NCBI GenBank assembly: GCA_013360445.1
Contig: JABWBP010000033.1
Location: 1 to 35,650 of the forward strand
From: Calditrichaceae bacterium
GTDB lineage: Bacteria; Calditrichota; Calditrichia; RBG-13-44-9; J075
Length of the DNA stretch: 35,650 bases
Direction of reading: 5' to 3'
Shown here in pieces: positions 7,544 through 15,069 of this stretch. The translations under genes and the position numbers were made by a program. The notes beneath the pieces are model-generated. The model was not told where the DNA came from, made no database searches, and saw only the letters and a program-made list of their open reading frames with translations. The first letter of the stretch is position 1; each line of letters begins with the position of its first letter.

Positions 7544-10132
7544 TTAAAGCCCCCAGTTTCCCCCCAACATCACCCGGAAATCCTCCTCTGAATAGATGCC
7601 CGCAAACACAAAGGATAGCTCCCGGAAAAACGGCGAGAACCAGAAACCGCCCCCGAAATCCGAGTGCCAGTCCCCCGGGCTTTTTCTATCCATCCACACC
7701 CGTCCGGTTTCCCCAAAAACGAACCAACCCACATCGAAGGGCACTAACAGCGTGGGGCGGAAGAGGTGATGCCGCAACGCCGCGCTTCCGTACAGGGAGG
7801 CGTCCCCCCCAAAACGATTGCGGGCAAAACCGCGCAGGGTCTGGGTTCCGCCCAGGTAGGCAGCCTGGTAGTAGGGAAAATCTCCCCAGAGTTTTTCCCC
7901 TCTTGCCCGGAGCGCAAAGGTGGTTTGCCGGAACGGTTTCAGGTAAATCTGCGCTTCCGCCAGCGCCCGGGTAAACGCGCTGTCATTCTCGAACGCCTCG
8001 GGAAAGCCGCTGGCAGCGGCGGCCAGGTATATCCCTTTGGTGGGCATGCCGGGATCATCCCGCAAATCCAGGGTAACGCCCCCGCCAAGCTCCAGCAAAC
8101 TGTTAACATTGACGCCGTAAGGCTGCTCTGCGATGATAAAGCGGGGATCGGAAATATCGGTCTTGGTGTTGTAGCGTTTGAGCGTGCCTCCAAAGAAAAA
8201 ATTTATCTTCGGGGTCAGGTGGGCATAAAGAACCGGCCTGATCCAGTATTCGTTGGCCTGAACCCGGTAAAAATTCTCTTTCTCCAGGTTTTTATCCCGT
8301 TGGGCGTCGTTTCCCAATCCGTAATAGTCGGTAATTTCCCGGGGATTGAACGCCGCCTCCACTCGAAGATTCAATCGCCCCATCGCCTCGATGAAATCTC
8401 CCCGGAAATCGGAGCGGATTGCGGAGGTCAAAAAAGCGTAATTTGCGCCCAAGGTCAGCCGGCTGGCGTGGGGCTTTTTGCGGAACCCGTAGTAAGTGAG
8501 CGTTGCGCCCGCGCCTACCACCAGGCCGTCGTCCGGGTTGAAGGAGAGGACCGGGAAAGGGGAAACAATGCTCCCGTAACTCAGGGTCAGCGGCTCGTAT
8601 TCGTGGGCGTTGATCAGCGAATCCGCCCGGCCGCTTTTGAACGCGGTGTTTTTGCCCCTGGCGACCGGGGTTCCCTCAACATCGTAAAAAAAGGTTCTGC
8701 CGCGGGATTCATCGTGCAGCTCATCCGCGCCCGGGCCGCCGATGACCCGCAATTTGATGCTCCGCCCCGTGTTTCCGCTCACCGCCGCTTTGTCGTTCCC
8801 GCCCAAAAGATAAACGCGGATTTCCCCGGTTTCTTCGCTCTTGAAAATCCGCCGGTAGAGCGGATCGCCTTCTTTGCCGCCGGTTTGGGCATCCCGCCGG
8901 TAAAGAGCGATCTCGACCCGGCCATTCTCACGGCGCTGCACCTCCAAATATTCATCCCGGTCGCGCCCGATGATCTCGATGTTTTTGGCAAGATTGCGGT
9001 AGTATTTTACCGCGTATCGCGGCATGGCGTCGCGGCGGGATTTGAGTTTGCGCTCCAACTCCTCCCCGGAGACCTGGTAAATCGCTGCGGGCAGCCGGCG
9101 AACCGCCTGTTCGATCACTTCATCGGTCATCTTCCGCCGGAAATCCGCGCCGGCCTCCCGGAAATCCTCCTCCGTTAAGGCGTTGAGGAAAATGCGATCC
9201 AGGTGCCGCCCGGAGAAGGTGAGGCTCCAGATATCGGGATTCTTCTTTTCGATTCCCTCGAACTGCGGCACCACGTCGCGGTCTTCGGCAATGGAGGGCA
9301 GCAGCCCGTCGAATTTGGAAAAAGCCTGGTCGCGATCCAGCGGAATGGGCTGCCAGGAATACCTTCCGTTCCGTTCAACGCGCGCCCAGCGCCACTGATC
9401 GAAATGGCGATCCCAGTCGCTGATGAAAATATCCAGGATGCGGGCTTTCAGGAAAGCTTTTTGATCCACCGCGTCGATAAAGCTGTCGCGCAGCAAATCC
9501 ACCAATTCATAAGAGCTGAGGATATGGTCGAACCCCCCGAAACCGGGGGTGTTCGCCGGCCCATGGACGACGAATTCTTCCAGGGTTCCCATCGCCCCGG
9601 CGAAATCATCCCGGAACTGCCCCAGCGCCGGATCGTCCGGAATTACCACTAACTCAGGAGTGGTATGCAGCACTCCCACCGCCCCGGCGAGCGCCGGAAC
9701 CACCAGGGCGCCGTAAGGATGGGCGCTGCTGGTCTGGTCGCGCACAATATCCGCCACCGGGGTTGCTTGCAAATCTTCCGGCAGGATTGCAGCGGGGTCC
9801 TTGTCAATGGAGCGGAACTGGAATCGCCCGCCCCGCCCGGCATTGAAGCTGAGAGAGCGGGATTGGAAGCCGCCGCTGCGTTTTTGCGGCGCCAGCCCGC
9901 CGGCGTAAGTTGTCAAATTCAGCGCCGGCGCTTCCACGGGAGTCGTCCATTCCGCCCGGTAATGTTTGCCGAAAAAGAATTGCTTCAGGCTCCCGGCGCG
10001 ATATTGCGCTCCCGCGACCACGGTTTGAACATCGCTGCCGGAAAACTCCCCGGGGGTTGGCTGGGAAAATCCCCGCGCGATCAGCAGAAACAGGGCGAAA
10101 ATGAAAACGCAGCCCGCCGGTTTGAACCGCAT
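7544..10132 (-). CDS. Outer-membrane BamA/Omp85-type barrel fused to a periplasmic kinase-like domain
   Basis: An 862-residue exported protein. A signal peptide (hydrophobic residues ~6-20, cleavage near GFSQ) is followed by a soluble region to about 500. It contains RSIDKDP (Lys111), a DIFISDWDRHFDQWRW block (about residues 234-249) and PIPLDRDQAF (Asp266/Asp268). The pattern DRH followed some 25 residues later by a DxD resembles catalytic and metal-binding loops of HipA, Fam20 and CotH atypical kinases. From about 515 a beta-strand-rich region ends with YLGGTQTLRGFARNRFGG, the typical surface-antigen/BamA barrel motif. The ATG at 10132 follows GAGGTG; a TTG four codons upstream is less likely. 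It is the last gene of the minus-strand envelope cluster. Barrel assignment is firm; kinase activity is inference, since some kinase-fold proteins are inactive. Confidence 0.88.
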   Translation of the reverse strand: MRFKPAGCVFIFALFLLIARGFSQPTPGEFSGSDVQTVVAGAQYRAGSLKQFFFGKHYRAEWTTPVEAPALNLTTYAGGLAPQKRSGGFQSRSLSFNAGRGGRFQFRSIDKDPAAILPEDLQATPVADIVRDQTSSAHPYGALVVPALAGAVGVLHTTPELVVIPDDPALGQFRDDFAGAMGTLEEFVVHGPANTPGFGGFDHILSSYELVDLLRDSFIDAVDQKAFLKARILDIFISDWDRHFDQWRWARVERNGRYSWQPIPLDRDQAFSKFDGLLPSIAEDRDVVPQFEGIEKKNPDIWSLTFSGRHLDRIFLNALTEEDFREAGADFRRKMTDEVIEQAVRRLPAAIYQVSGEELERKLKSRRDAMPRYAVKYYRNLAKNIEIIGRDRDEYLEVQRRENGRVEIALYRRDAQTGGKEGDPLYRRIFKSEETGEIRVYLLGGNDKAAVSGNTGRSIKLRVIGGPGADELHDESRGRTFFYDVEGTPVARGKNTAFKSGRADSLINAHEYEPLTLSYGSIVSPFPVLSFNPDDGLVVGAGATLTYYGFRKKPHASRLTLGANYAFLTSAIRSDFRGDFIEAMGRLNLRVEAAFNPREITDYYGLGNDAQRDKNLEKENFYRVQANEYWIRPVLYAHLTPKINFFFGGTLKRYNTKTDISDPRFIIAEQPYGVNVNSLLELGGGVTLDLRDDPGMPTKGIYLAAAASGFPEAFENDSAFTRALAEAQIYLKPFRQTTFALRARGEKLWGDFPYYQAAYLGGTQTLRGFARNRFGGDASLYGSAALRHHLFRPTLLVPFDVGWFVFGETGRVWMDRKSPGDWHSDFGGGFWFSPFFRELSFVFAGIYSEEDFRVMLGGNWGL

Positions 10133-10223
10133 GGAGCACCTCAACGATATGGATGAGCGTTTTTACCAGGAATGAACCGGAAACCAGTCAATACATATTT
10201 GCAGCGCAGCGCCCTGACCAATC

Positions 10224-10243
10224 TGCAAAACTGAAGTTTTGCA
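10224..10243. repeat. REP-like palindrome, copy 1
   Basis: TGCAAAAC-TGAA-GTTTTGCA is an 8-bp stem with a TGAA loop, followed by CTCCCC. It lies between the permease stop and the barrel-protein start, so both products of the minus-strand transcript would be separated by this hairpin. Near-identical copies occur at 12814 and 12960. Confidence 0.75.
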
Positions 10244-10258
10244 CTCCCCAATCAAGAT

Positions 10259-11458
10259 TCATTCGTAGCGCAGCGCTTCGATAACGTTCTCATTGGCGGC
10301 GCGGTAGGCGGGGTAGAGACCGGCAATGGTGCCGATCCCGGCGCAGATCACAAAGCTGTAGCCGATCCAGTTCCAGGGCAAAATCCACCCCCCGCCGATG
10401 TTGAAATGGTTGAAAATCGTGCCGCCGACGATCCCCAAAAATCCGCCTAACACTCCTAAGATCATCGATTCGGTGAGAAACTGCACCAGGATATGGCTCC
10501 GCCTGGCCCCGATGGCCCGCCGGATGCCGATCTCCCGGATGCGCTCGGTTACCGAGACCAGCATCACGTTGGCGATGCCGATGCCTCCCACCACCAGCGA
10601 CACCAGCGCGATCAGGATGATGAAATTGGCGATCTCCTGGTTGGTCTCCTGAATGGTGGAAAGGAAAAGATCCTGCCGCCGCACCTGAAAATCATTCTCC
10701 TGGTCCGGGCGCAGGCGGTGGTTGCGCCGCAAAATCGTTTCGATGTCGAAAAGCGCTTCCTCATAATCTCCGGCGGAGCGCATTTGCGCTAAAATGCCGG
10801 AGAGGTGATCCACTCCAAAGAGGCGTTCCTGCGCGGTGGTGAGGGGAATGAATACCTGGTCGTCGGGGCTGGACCAGGTCTCCCCCTTGGCGGCTAACAG
10901 GCCGATTACGGTAAAACGGGAGGAGCGGATCGAAACCGATTCGCCGATGGGGGAGGCGCCGCCAAAGAGTTTTTCGCGTACCGTTGCGCCCAGTACACAA
11001 ACCCGCTCCCGGCGGTTTAGCTCAGCCGCGTTGAAAAACCGCCCTTCGATAAGGCGCTCGTTGTTCACCGCCGCATACTCCGGGGTGGCCCCGGTGATGC
11101 GAGTGCTCCAATTTTGATCCTTGAATTCCACGGTAGCCGATGAGGAATAAGTGGGCACAGTGACCGTTATAGCTTCGGAGGTAGAAGCGATTTCCCGGGC
11201 ATCCTCCCATTTCAAATTGACCACGTTCGAACCGGTGCGCACCCCGTGCATCCGGGAAAAGCCCGGGCGGATCATCAGCACGTTGGAGCCCATGGCCTCC
11301 AGCCGCTCCTTTACCCGGCGCTGGGTCATTTCTCCCAACACCACCACGTACAACACCGCGGCAATCCCGATGGCGATGCCGAAAAGCGTCAGGATCGAGC
11401 GCAGCGGGTTGGCCCGCAGGCTCTGCACCGCCAAAAGCAAATTTTCCCAGATGATCAT
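10259..11458 (-). CDS. ABC transporter permease, MacB/FtsX-like
   Basis: A 399-residue inner-membrane protein of the type VII ABC (MacB) fold. One membrane helix lies near the N-terminus (about 20-45, SILTLFGIAIGIAAVLYVVV), followed by a large periplasmic MacB core domain (45-270). Three helices close the protein, with the conserved VSVTERIREIGIRRAIGARRSHI coupling segment and YPAYRAANENVIEALRYE end. The family drives mechanotransmission to export lipoproteins, peptides or toxic molecules and requires a separate ATPase of the LolD/MacB type. No such ATPase is encoded in this window on this strand. It sits 154 bases after a MacA-like adaptor gene, so both likely form one exporter. Substrate unknown. 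Confidence 0.92.
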   Translation of the reverse strand: MIIWENLLLAVQSLRANPLRSILTLFGIAIGIAAVLYVVVLGEMTQRRVKERLEAMGSNVLMIRPGFSRMHGVRTGSNVVNLKWEDAREIASTSEAITVTVPTYSSSATVEFKDQNWSTRITGATPEYAAVNNERLIEGRFFNAAELNRRERVCVLGATVREKLFGGASPIGESVSIRSSRFTVIGLLAAKGETWSSPDDQVFIPLTTAQERLFGVDHLSGILAQMRSAGDYEEALFDIETILRRNHRLRPDQENDFQVRRQDLFLSTIQETNQEIANFIILIALVSLVVGGIGIANVMLVSVTERIREIGIRRAIGARRSHILVQFLTESMILGVLGGFLGIVGGTIFNHFNIGGGWILPWNWIGYSFVICAGIGTIAGLYPAYRAANENVIEALRYE

Positions 11459-11512
11459 GCTTCGTTCCTCGATACCATAACACTACCGCTCAGATTGAGT
11501 GCATGGTGAACA

Positions 11513-11556
11513 TGAGGCAGAGCCTCACCAACTGCGTCACAATGCAGAGTATTGTG
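11513..11556. repeat. Two adjacent palindromes with a GC-AGA-GC/GT core
   Basis: TGAGGC-AGA-GCCTCA (11513-11527) and CACAATGC-AGA-GTATTGTG (11538-11556, with one G-T pair) are different in their arms but share the AGA loop and its closing pairs. This arrangement resembles dispersed REP-like elements with a GCAGAGC core seen in several environmental phyla. They lie between the adaptor and permease genes and would form hairpins in that transcript. Confidence 0.6.
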
Positions 11557-11564
11557 GCGAGCAG

Positions 11565-11608
11565 AAAACACTAAAACACCATAACACAACTACCCCGGCT
11601 TTGCCGGG
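11565..11608. repeat. Heptamer tract and GC hairpin downstream of the adaptor gene
   Basis: Period-7 units such as AACACTA and ATAACAC run from 11565 to about 11594, with a related fragment (ACCATAACACTACC) at 11474-11487. Next to them CCCGGC-TTT-GCCGGG (11594-11608) forms a 6-bp stem just past the adaptor stop codon. There is no T-run on the minus strand, so it is not a canonical terminator. Confidence 0.5.
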
Positions 11609-11612
11609 CCGG

Positions 11613-12791
11613 CTATTGCGATCTGGAACCCCCGGTAGCGCCGAAGCCGCGGCTGTCGCGAATGCGGTTCTCCATGCGTTCGTTTTCCTCTATCAGCCGG
11701 GAGGCCATCGGCGCTCCGATGATGCTGCCTTCTTCCAGGCCGGAAACGATTTCCGCGTTTTTGAAATTGGAAAGACCGATGGTCACCGTGTGGGGAGTGA
11801 AGCGATCTCCTTGTTTCAACAGCACCATACGCTCCCGGGAGGAGGGTTTGGCGTCCGGGGGAAGCTGCAACGCCACCGCGGGGGCTAAAAGGATATTTTC
11901 CTTCTCCACAATGGTGATTTCGATGCTGGCATTCATGCCCGACTTCAATTTCCCCTCGGTATTTTCAACCTCGATGATCACGTTGAAGAGGGTAACATTT
12001 TGCTCGATCCGCGCCTCCGGGGCAATGCGCACGATCTTGCCCTTGAATTTCAGCATCGGGTAGGCTTCCGCCACCACCCGGGCGGGCTGGCCGATGTGAA
12101 TTTTGCCGATGTCGATCTCGTCGATGCCCGCTTCGATGTGCACGTTGCGCATGTCCGCAATATCAACGATCGGGGTGCCGCCGCTGACGTTGCTGACCCC
12201 CGAGGCGATGATCTGCCCTTCCTCCACGTATTTTTGCAGGATCACCCCATCAACCGGGGCGCGCACCACCGATTCCGCAAAGCGTTCCCGGGCGCGTTCC
12301 AATGTGGTGGTGGCGCGCACTAAGTTCCCGTTTGCCACCGCCAGGCGCAGCTCGATCTGGTCGCGCTCCTCTTCGGAAATCAGCCGGTCTTTGAAAAGTT
12401 GATCCAGGCGGTCGAAGGCGCGCTGCGCCTGGATCAGCTCCGCCCGGGCGATGTCAAAATCCGCCTCGGCCTGTTTGACCGCGGCGCGCTCGTCTTTCTG
12501 GTCCAACCGGGCGATCAGATCGCCCTTGCGCACGAAGTCGCCCACCTCTACCGCCAGCTCTTCGATTTGCCCGCTGGCTTTGGATTTGATTTCCACCCGG
12601 TCGATCGGGCGCACCACGCCGTTGGCGGTGACGATTTCCCGGAAAGTTCCCCGCTCTACCTTCATCTCTTTATAGCGGGGTTCGCCGATTCCGGCGTCGG
12701 CGCGGTTGCGGCTCGAAAGCAGGAAGACGCCAATGGCTGCGGCAACCACCACAACCAATGCAATGATAATTCGTGATTTTGAAAGATTCAT
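11613..12791 (-). CDS. Periplasmic adaptor (HlyD/MacA-like membrane fusion protein)
   Basis: A 392-residue membrane-anchored adaptor. The N-terminal helix (about 8-26, IIIALVVVVAAAIGVFLL) anchors it in the inner membrane. A barrel-sandwich (lipoyl-like) half motif, KSKASGQIEELAVEVGDFVRKGDLIARLD, is followed by a ~80-residue alpha-helical hairpin and the return half VVRAPVDGVILQKYVEEGQII. Beta-barrel and membrane-proximal domains follow. Such proteins bridge an inner-membrane pump to an outer-membrane channel. Its neighbour is a MacB-like permease lacking its ATPase partner, and further downstream is a barrel protein, though that is not a TolC type. It is the third gene in the hflK-to-barrel run. 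The stop is followed by a GC hairpin and repeats. Confidence 0.92.
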   Translation of the reverse strand: MNLSKSRIIIALVVVVAAAIGVFLLSSRNRADAGIGEPRYKEMKVERGTFREIVTANGVVRPIDRVEIKSKASGQIEELAVEVGDFVRKGDLIARLDQKDERAAVKQAEADFDIARAELIQAQRAFDRLDQLFKDRLISEEERDQIELRLAVANGNLVRATTTLERARERFAESVVRAPVDGVILQKYVEEGQIIASGVSNVSGGTPIVDIADMRNVHIEAGIDEIDIGKIHIGQPARVVAEAYPMLKFKGKIVRIAPEARIEQNVTLFNVIIEVENTEGKLKSGMNASIEITIVEKENILLAPAVALQLPPDAKPSSRERMVLLKQGDRFTPHTVTIGLSNFKNAEIVSGLEEGSIIGAPMASRLIEENERMENRIRDSRGFGATGGSRSQ

Positions 12792-12810
12792 GGTTCTCCA
12801 CTAAATTCCC

Positions 12811-12985
12811 GGAGTGCAAAACTTCAGTTTTGCACTGGAATGCTCTGAAGAAAGGTTTTAGCTCGCAGTTGAGGCTTTTCCCCTCATCGGGAGCAGCTTT
12901 GTTAAAAATTTCAATTTTGCCGTCCGGAGTGCTTATAGCGTCCGGAATATGCTCGAAAAGTGCAAAGCTGAAGCTTTGCACTCCG
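12811..12985. repeat. Inverted pair of REP-like palindromes (copies 2 and 3) between hflC and the adaptor gene
   Basis: Copy 2 (12814-12835) is GTGCAAAAC-TTCA-GTTTTGCAC preceded by CCGGA. Copy 3 (12960-12981) is GTGCAAAGC-TGAA-GCTTTGCAC followed by TCCGG, the same element in opposite orientation. Each is a 9-bp stem with a 4-base loop. They bracket about 124 bases with no ORF; inside, TCCGGA recurs twice near 12925-12945. The unit fills nearly the whole 12792-12989 gap. Confidence 0.8.
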
Positions 12986-12989
12986 GCGT

Positions 12990-13943
12990 TTATCTCCCCG
13001 ACTGGTTCTGCAGGAATTTAAAGAAGTCGCTCTGGGTGGACAGGATCAGCCAGTCCTGTTCCGAAAGCGCGGTCTCGTAAGTTTCCATGGTTTTCAGGAA
13101 GCGGTAGAATTCCCGGGAATCGGCGTTGCGGTCGTAGGCTGCGGCGTAAATGGCCGTGGCTTCCGCGTCCGCCTTTCCGCGAATCTCCTGCGCGGTCTTG
13201 AACGCTTCCGATTCGATCTGCTTCAGATCCCGCTCCTTGTCGCCTAAAATTTTGGAGGCCTCTCCCTGCCCTTCGGAGCGGTATTTGTCGGCGATGCGCT
13301 TGCGCTCGGTGATCATGCGCTCGTAGATTTTCTGCTGCACCGCTTCCACGTAATTGATGCGCTTGAAGCGCAAATCCAACAATTCGATGCCCAGGGAATC
13401 CAACTTGGGCGCGGCGGTTTCGATGATCATGCGGGTAATTTTATCCCGCCCCACCTGGATCTTCACGAAAATTTCCGATTCTTCCCCGGCTTCCAAATCG
13501 TCGCTGGCCTGGAATTCCCGGTTGGTAGAGCGGATCACCTCCACTAAGTCGTGGCGGGCGATGGCGTTGCGGGTTTCTCCATCCAGGATGTCATCTAAAC
13601 GGGTCTGGGCGCGCTCCTCGTTCTGCAAGCGCTCCAGGAAGAGCAGGGAATTTTTGATCCGCCAGCGCCCGTAGCAATCCACCCAGATGAAGCGTTTATC
13701 TTTAGTGGGAACCTGGTTAGGGTCCCCGTCCCACTCCAAGAAACGCTTATCGAAATAGCGGGCGTCTTCGATAAAGGGCATTTTGAAATGAATCCCCGGC
13801 GTGGTAATGGGATCTCGCACCGGCTCGCCAAAGCGGGTAACGATCACTTGCTGCGCTTCGTTGACCACAAAGGCCGAGGCCAGGATCAGGATCAGGGCGG
13901 CGACGCCTAAAACGGCGTATAGAAGGTATTTGGGCTGTCTCAT
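12990..13943 (-). CDS. hflC: HflC, SPFH/prohibitin-family membrane protein
   Basis: A 317-residue SPFH protein, partner of HflK in the complex that surrounds and modulates the FtsH protease in the inner membrane. An N-terminal membrane helix (about 6-27) precedes the SPFH/band 7 domain (NEAQQVIVTRFGEPVRDPITTPGIHFKMPF), then a helical region rich in charged residues (ITERKRIADKYRSEGQGEASKILGDKERD) and the conserved AYDRNADSREFYRFLKTMETY segment. Length is normal. The start ATG overlaps the hflK stop by four bases (ATGA), so the two are translationally coupled as in most genomes. FtsH itself is not in the window. Confidence 0.96.
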   Translation of the reverse strand: MRQPKYLLYAVLGVAALILILASAFVVNEAQQVIVTRFGEPVRDPITTPGIHFKMPFIEDARYFDKRFLEWDGDPNQVPTKDKRFIWVDCYGRWRIKNSLLFLERLQNEERAQTRLDDILDGETRNAIARHDLVEVIRSTNREFQASDDLEAGEESEIFVKIQVGRDKITRMIIETAAPKLDSLGIELLDLRFKRINYVEAVQQKIYERMITERKRIADKYRSEGQGEASKILGDKERDLKQIESEAFKTAQEIRGKADAEATAIYAAAYDRNADSREFYRFLKTMETYETALSEQDWLILSTQSDFFKFLQNQSGR

Positions 13944-14932
13944 TTTTTCAAATCTCCTTTGTCTAAATCCAACAGGGGCAGAACGCCGCCGGCTTTTTCA
14001 TCCAGAATCAATTTCTTCCCGACCTTCTGCATCACCTTGTTCAGGGTTTCGATATAGATGCGCTGGCGGGTCACCTCTTTGGCTTTTTGGTATTCTCCGA
14101 ACAGCGAATTGAAACGCGCCGCCTCGCCGCGCGCCCGGTTCACCCGCTCCAGGGCGTAGCCCCGGGATTCTTCGATCACCCGGGCGGCGTCCCCCCGGGC
14201 CCGGGGAATTACCTGGTTATACTCCGAGCGCGCCTGATTGATCAGCTTCTCGCGCTCCTGCTGCGCCTCGTTCACCTCGTTGAAAGATGCTTTCACTTCA
14301 TCGGGAGGATTGACGTCCTGCAGCACCACCTGCTCCACGTGGATGCCTAACTCGTATTGAGCGCATAACTCCTGGAGCTTGGTCTCCACGGAGCTGGCGA
14401 TCTCCTGCCGCCCCACGGTCAGCACTTCGTTGATGGTGCGGTCGCCCACCACTTCCCGCATCACCGCTTCATTCATGTCCCGGAAGGTTTGCGGGGCGTT
14501 GCGCACCCGGAACAGGAACTGGTAGGGATCGCGGATGCGGTATTGCACGATCCACTCCACCTCCGCGGCGTTGAGGTCCCCGGTGAGCATCAGGGATTCT
14601 TCCTGAAACCTTCCCGGCGAGTATTCGCTGCGCCCTCTTCCTTCCATAGTGCGGAAGCCGAACTCATCCTTCAACTGCCGGCGCACCGGGATCTTGTACA
14701 CCTGCTCGATGCCCAGGGGCAGCTTGAAATTCAGCCCTGGGTCCACCGTGCGGGTGTACCTGCCGAAGCGCAGGATCACCCCGGCCTCCTCGGTATTCAC
14801 CGTGAACAGAGAAGAAAAAAGGATGATGGCCAACAGCACTCCCGGGATGATCCATTTCAACAAATTGGGCGGAAGGGAGGGCCGCCGGGGGATGCGAAAC
14901 TCGTTGAAATCAAAAGGGGGTCTTTGCTGCAT
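13940..14932 (-). CDS. hflK: HflK, SPFH/prohibitin-family membrane protein
   Basis: A 330-residue SPFH protein that forms the cage complex with HflC around FtsH. A short proline-rich N-terminus leads to one membrane helix (about 26-44, WIIPGVLLAIILFSSLF). The band 7 domain begins NTEEAGVILRFGRYTRTVDPGLNFKLPLGIE, and a long charged helix includes LQDVNPPDEVKASFNEVNEAQQEREKLINQA, diagnostic for HflK. It is shorter than the E. coli protein, mainly at the termini. The start at 14932 is supported by GGAGG eight bases upstream. It is the first gene of the minus-strand run; its promoter should lie in 14933-15069, shared divergently with the ABC-F gene. Confidence 0.96.
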   Translation of the reverse strand: MQQRPPFDFNEFRIPRRPSLPPNLLKWIIPGVLLAIILFSSLFTVNTEEAGVILRFGRYTRTVDPGLNFKLPLGIEQVYKIPVRRQLKDEFGFRTMEGRGRSEYSPGRFQEESLMLTGDLNAAEVEWIVQYRIRDPYQFLFRVRNAPQTFRDMNEAVMREVVGDRTINEVLTVGRQEIASSVETKLQELCAQYELGIHVEQVVLQDVNPPDEVKASFNEVNEAQQEREKLINQARSEYNQVIPRARGDAARVIEESRGYALERVNRARGEAARFNSLFGEYQKAKEVTRQRIYIETLNKVMQKVGKKLILDEKAGGVLPLLDLDKGDLKK

Positions 14933-15069
14933 TGCTTTAACCTCCGGGTGTTAAGGTTAACGTGCGATAGATTCTTATTATTCAGGGCTTTTACATCGCC
15001 TAAGGATGTTTTAAATTCCGCTCCGGCGCAAAACCATTGTTGGCAACGGAAAAAGAATATAAACGAGCC

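Noticed and set aside
7766-9178. A 470-codon plus-strand open frame
   Set aside because: It lies wholly antisense to the barrel protein in GC-rich DNA, where long shadow frames are common. Its product has no recognisable domain, while the minus-strand frame has a signal peptide and known motifs.
12836-12959. Mobile element (MITE) bounded by the inverted palindromes
   Set aside because: No target-site duplication could be seen at the ends, and the third copy occurs alone, so a REP doublet is the simpler reading.
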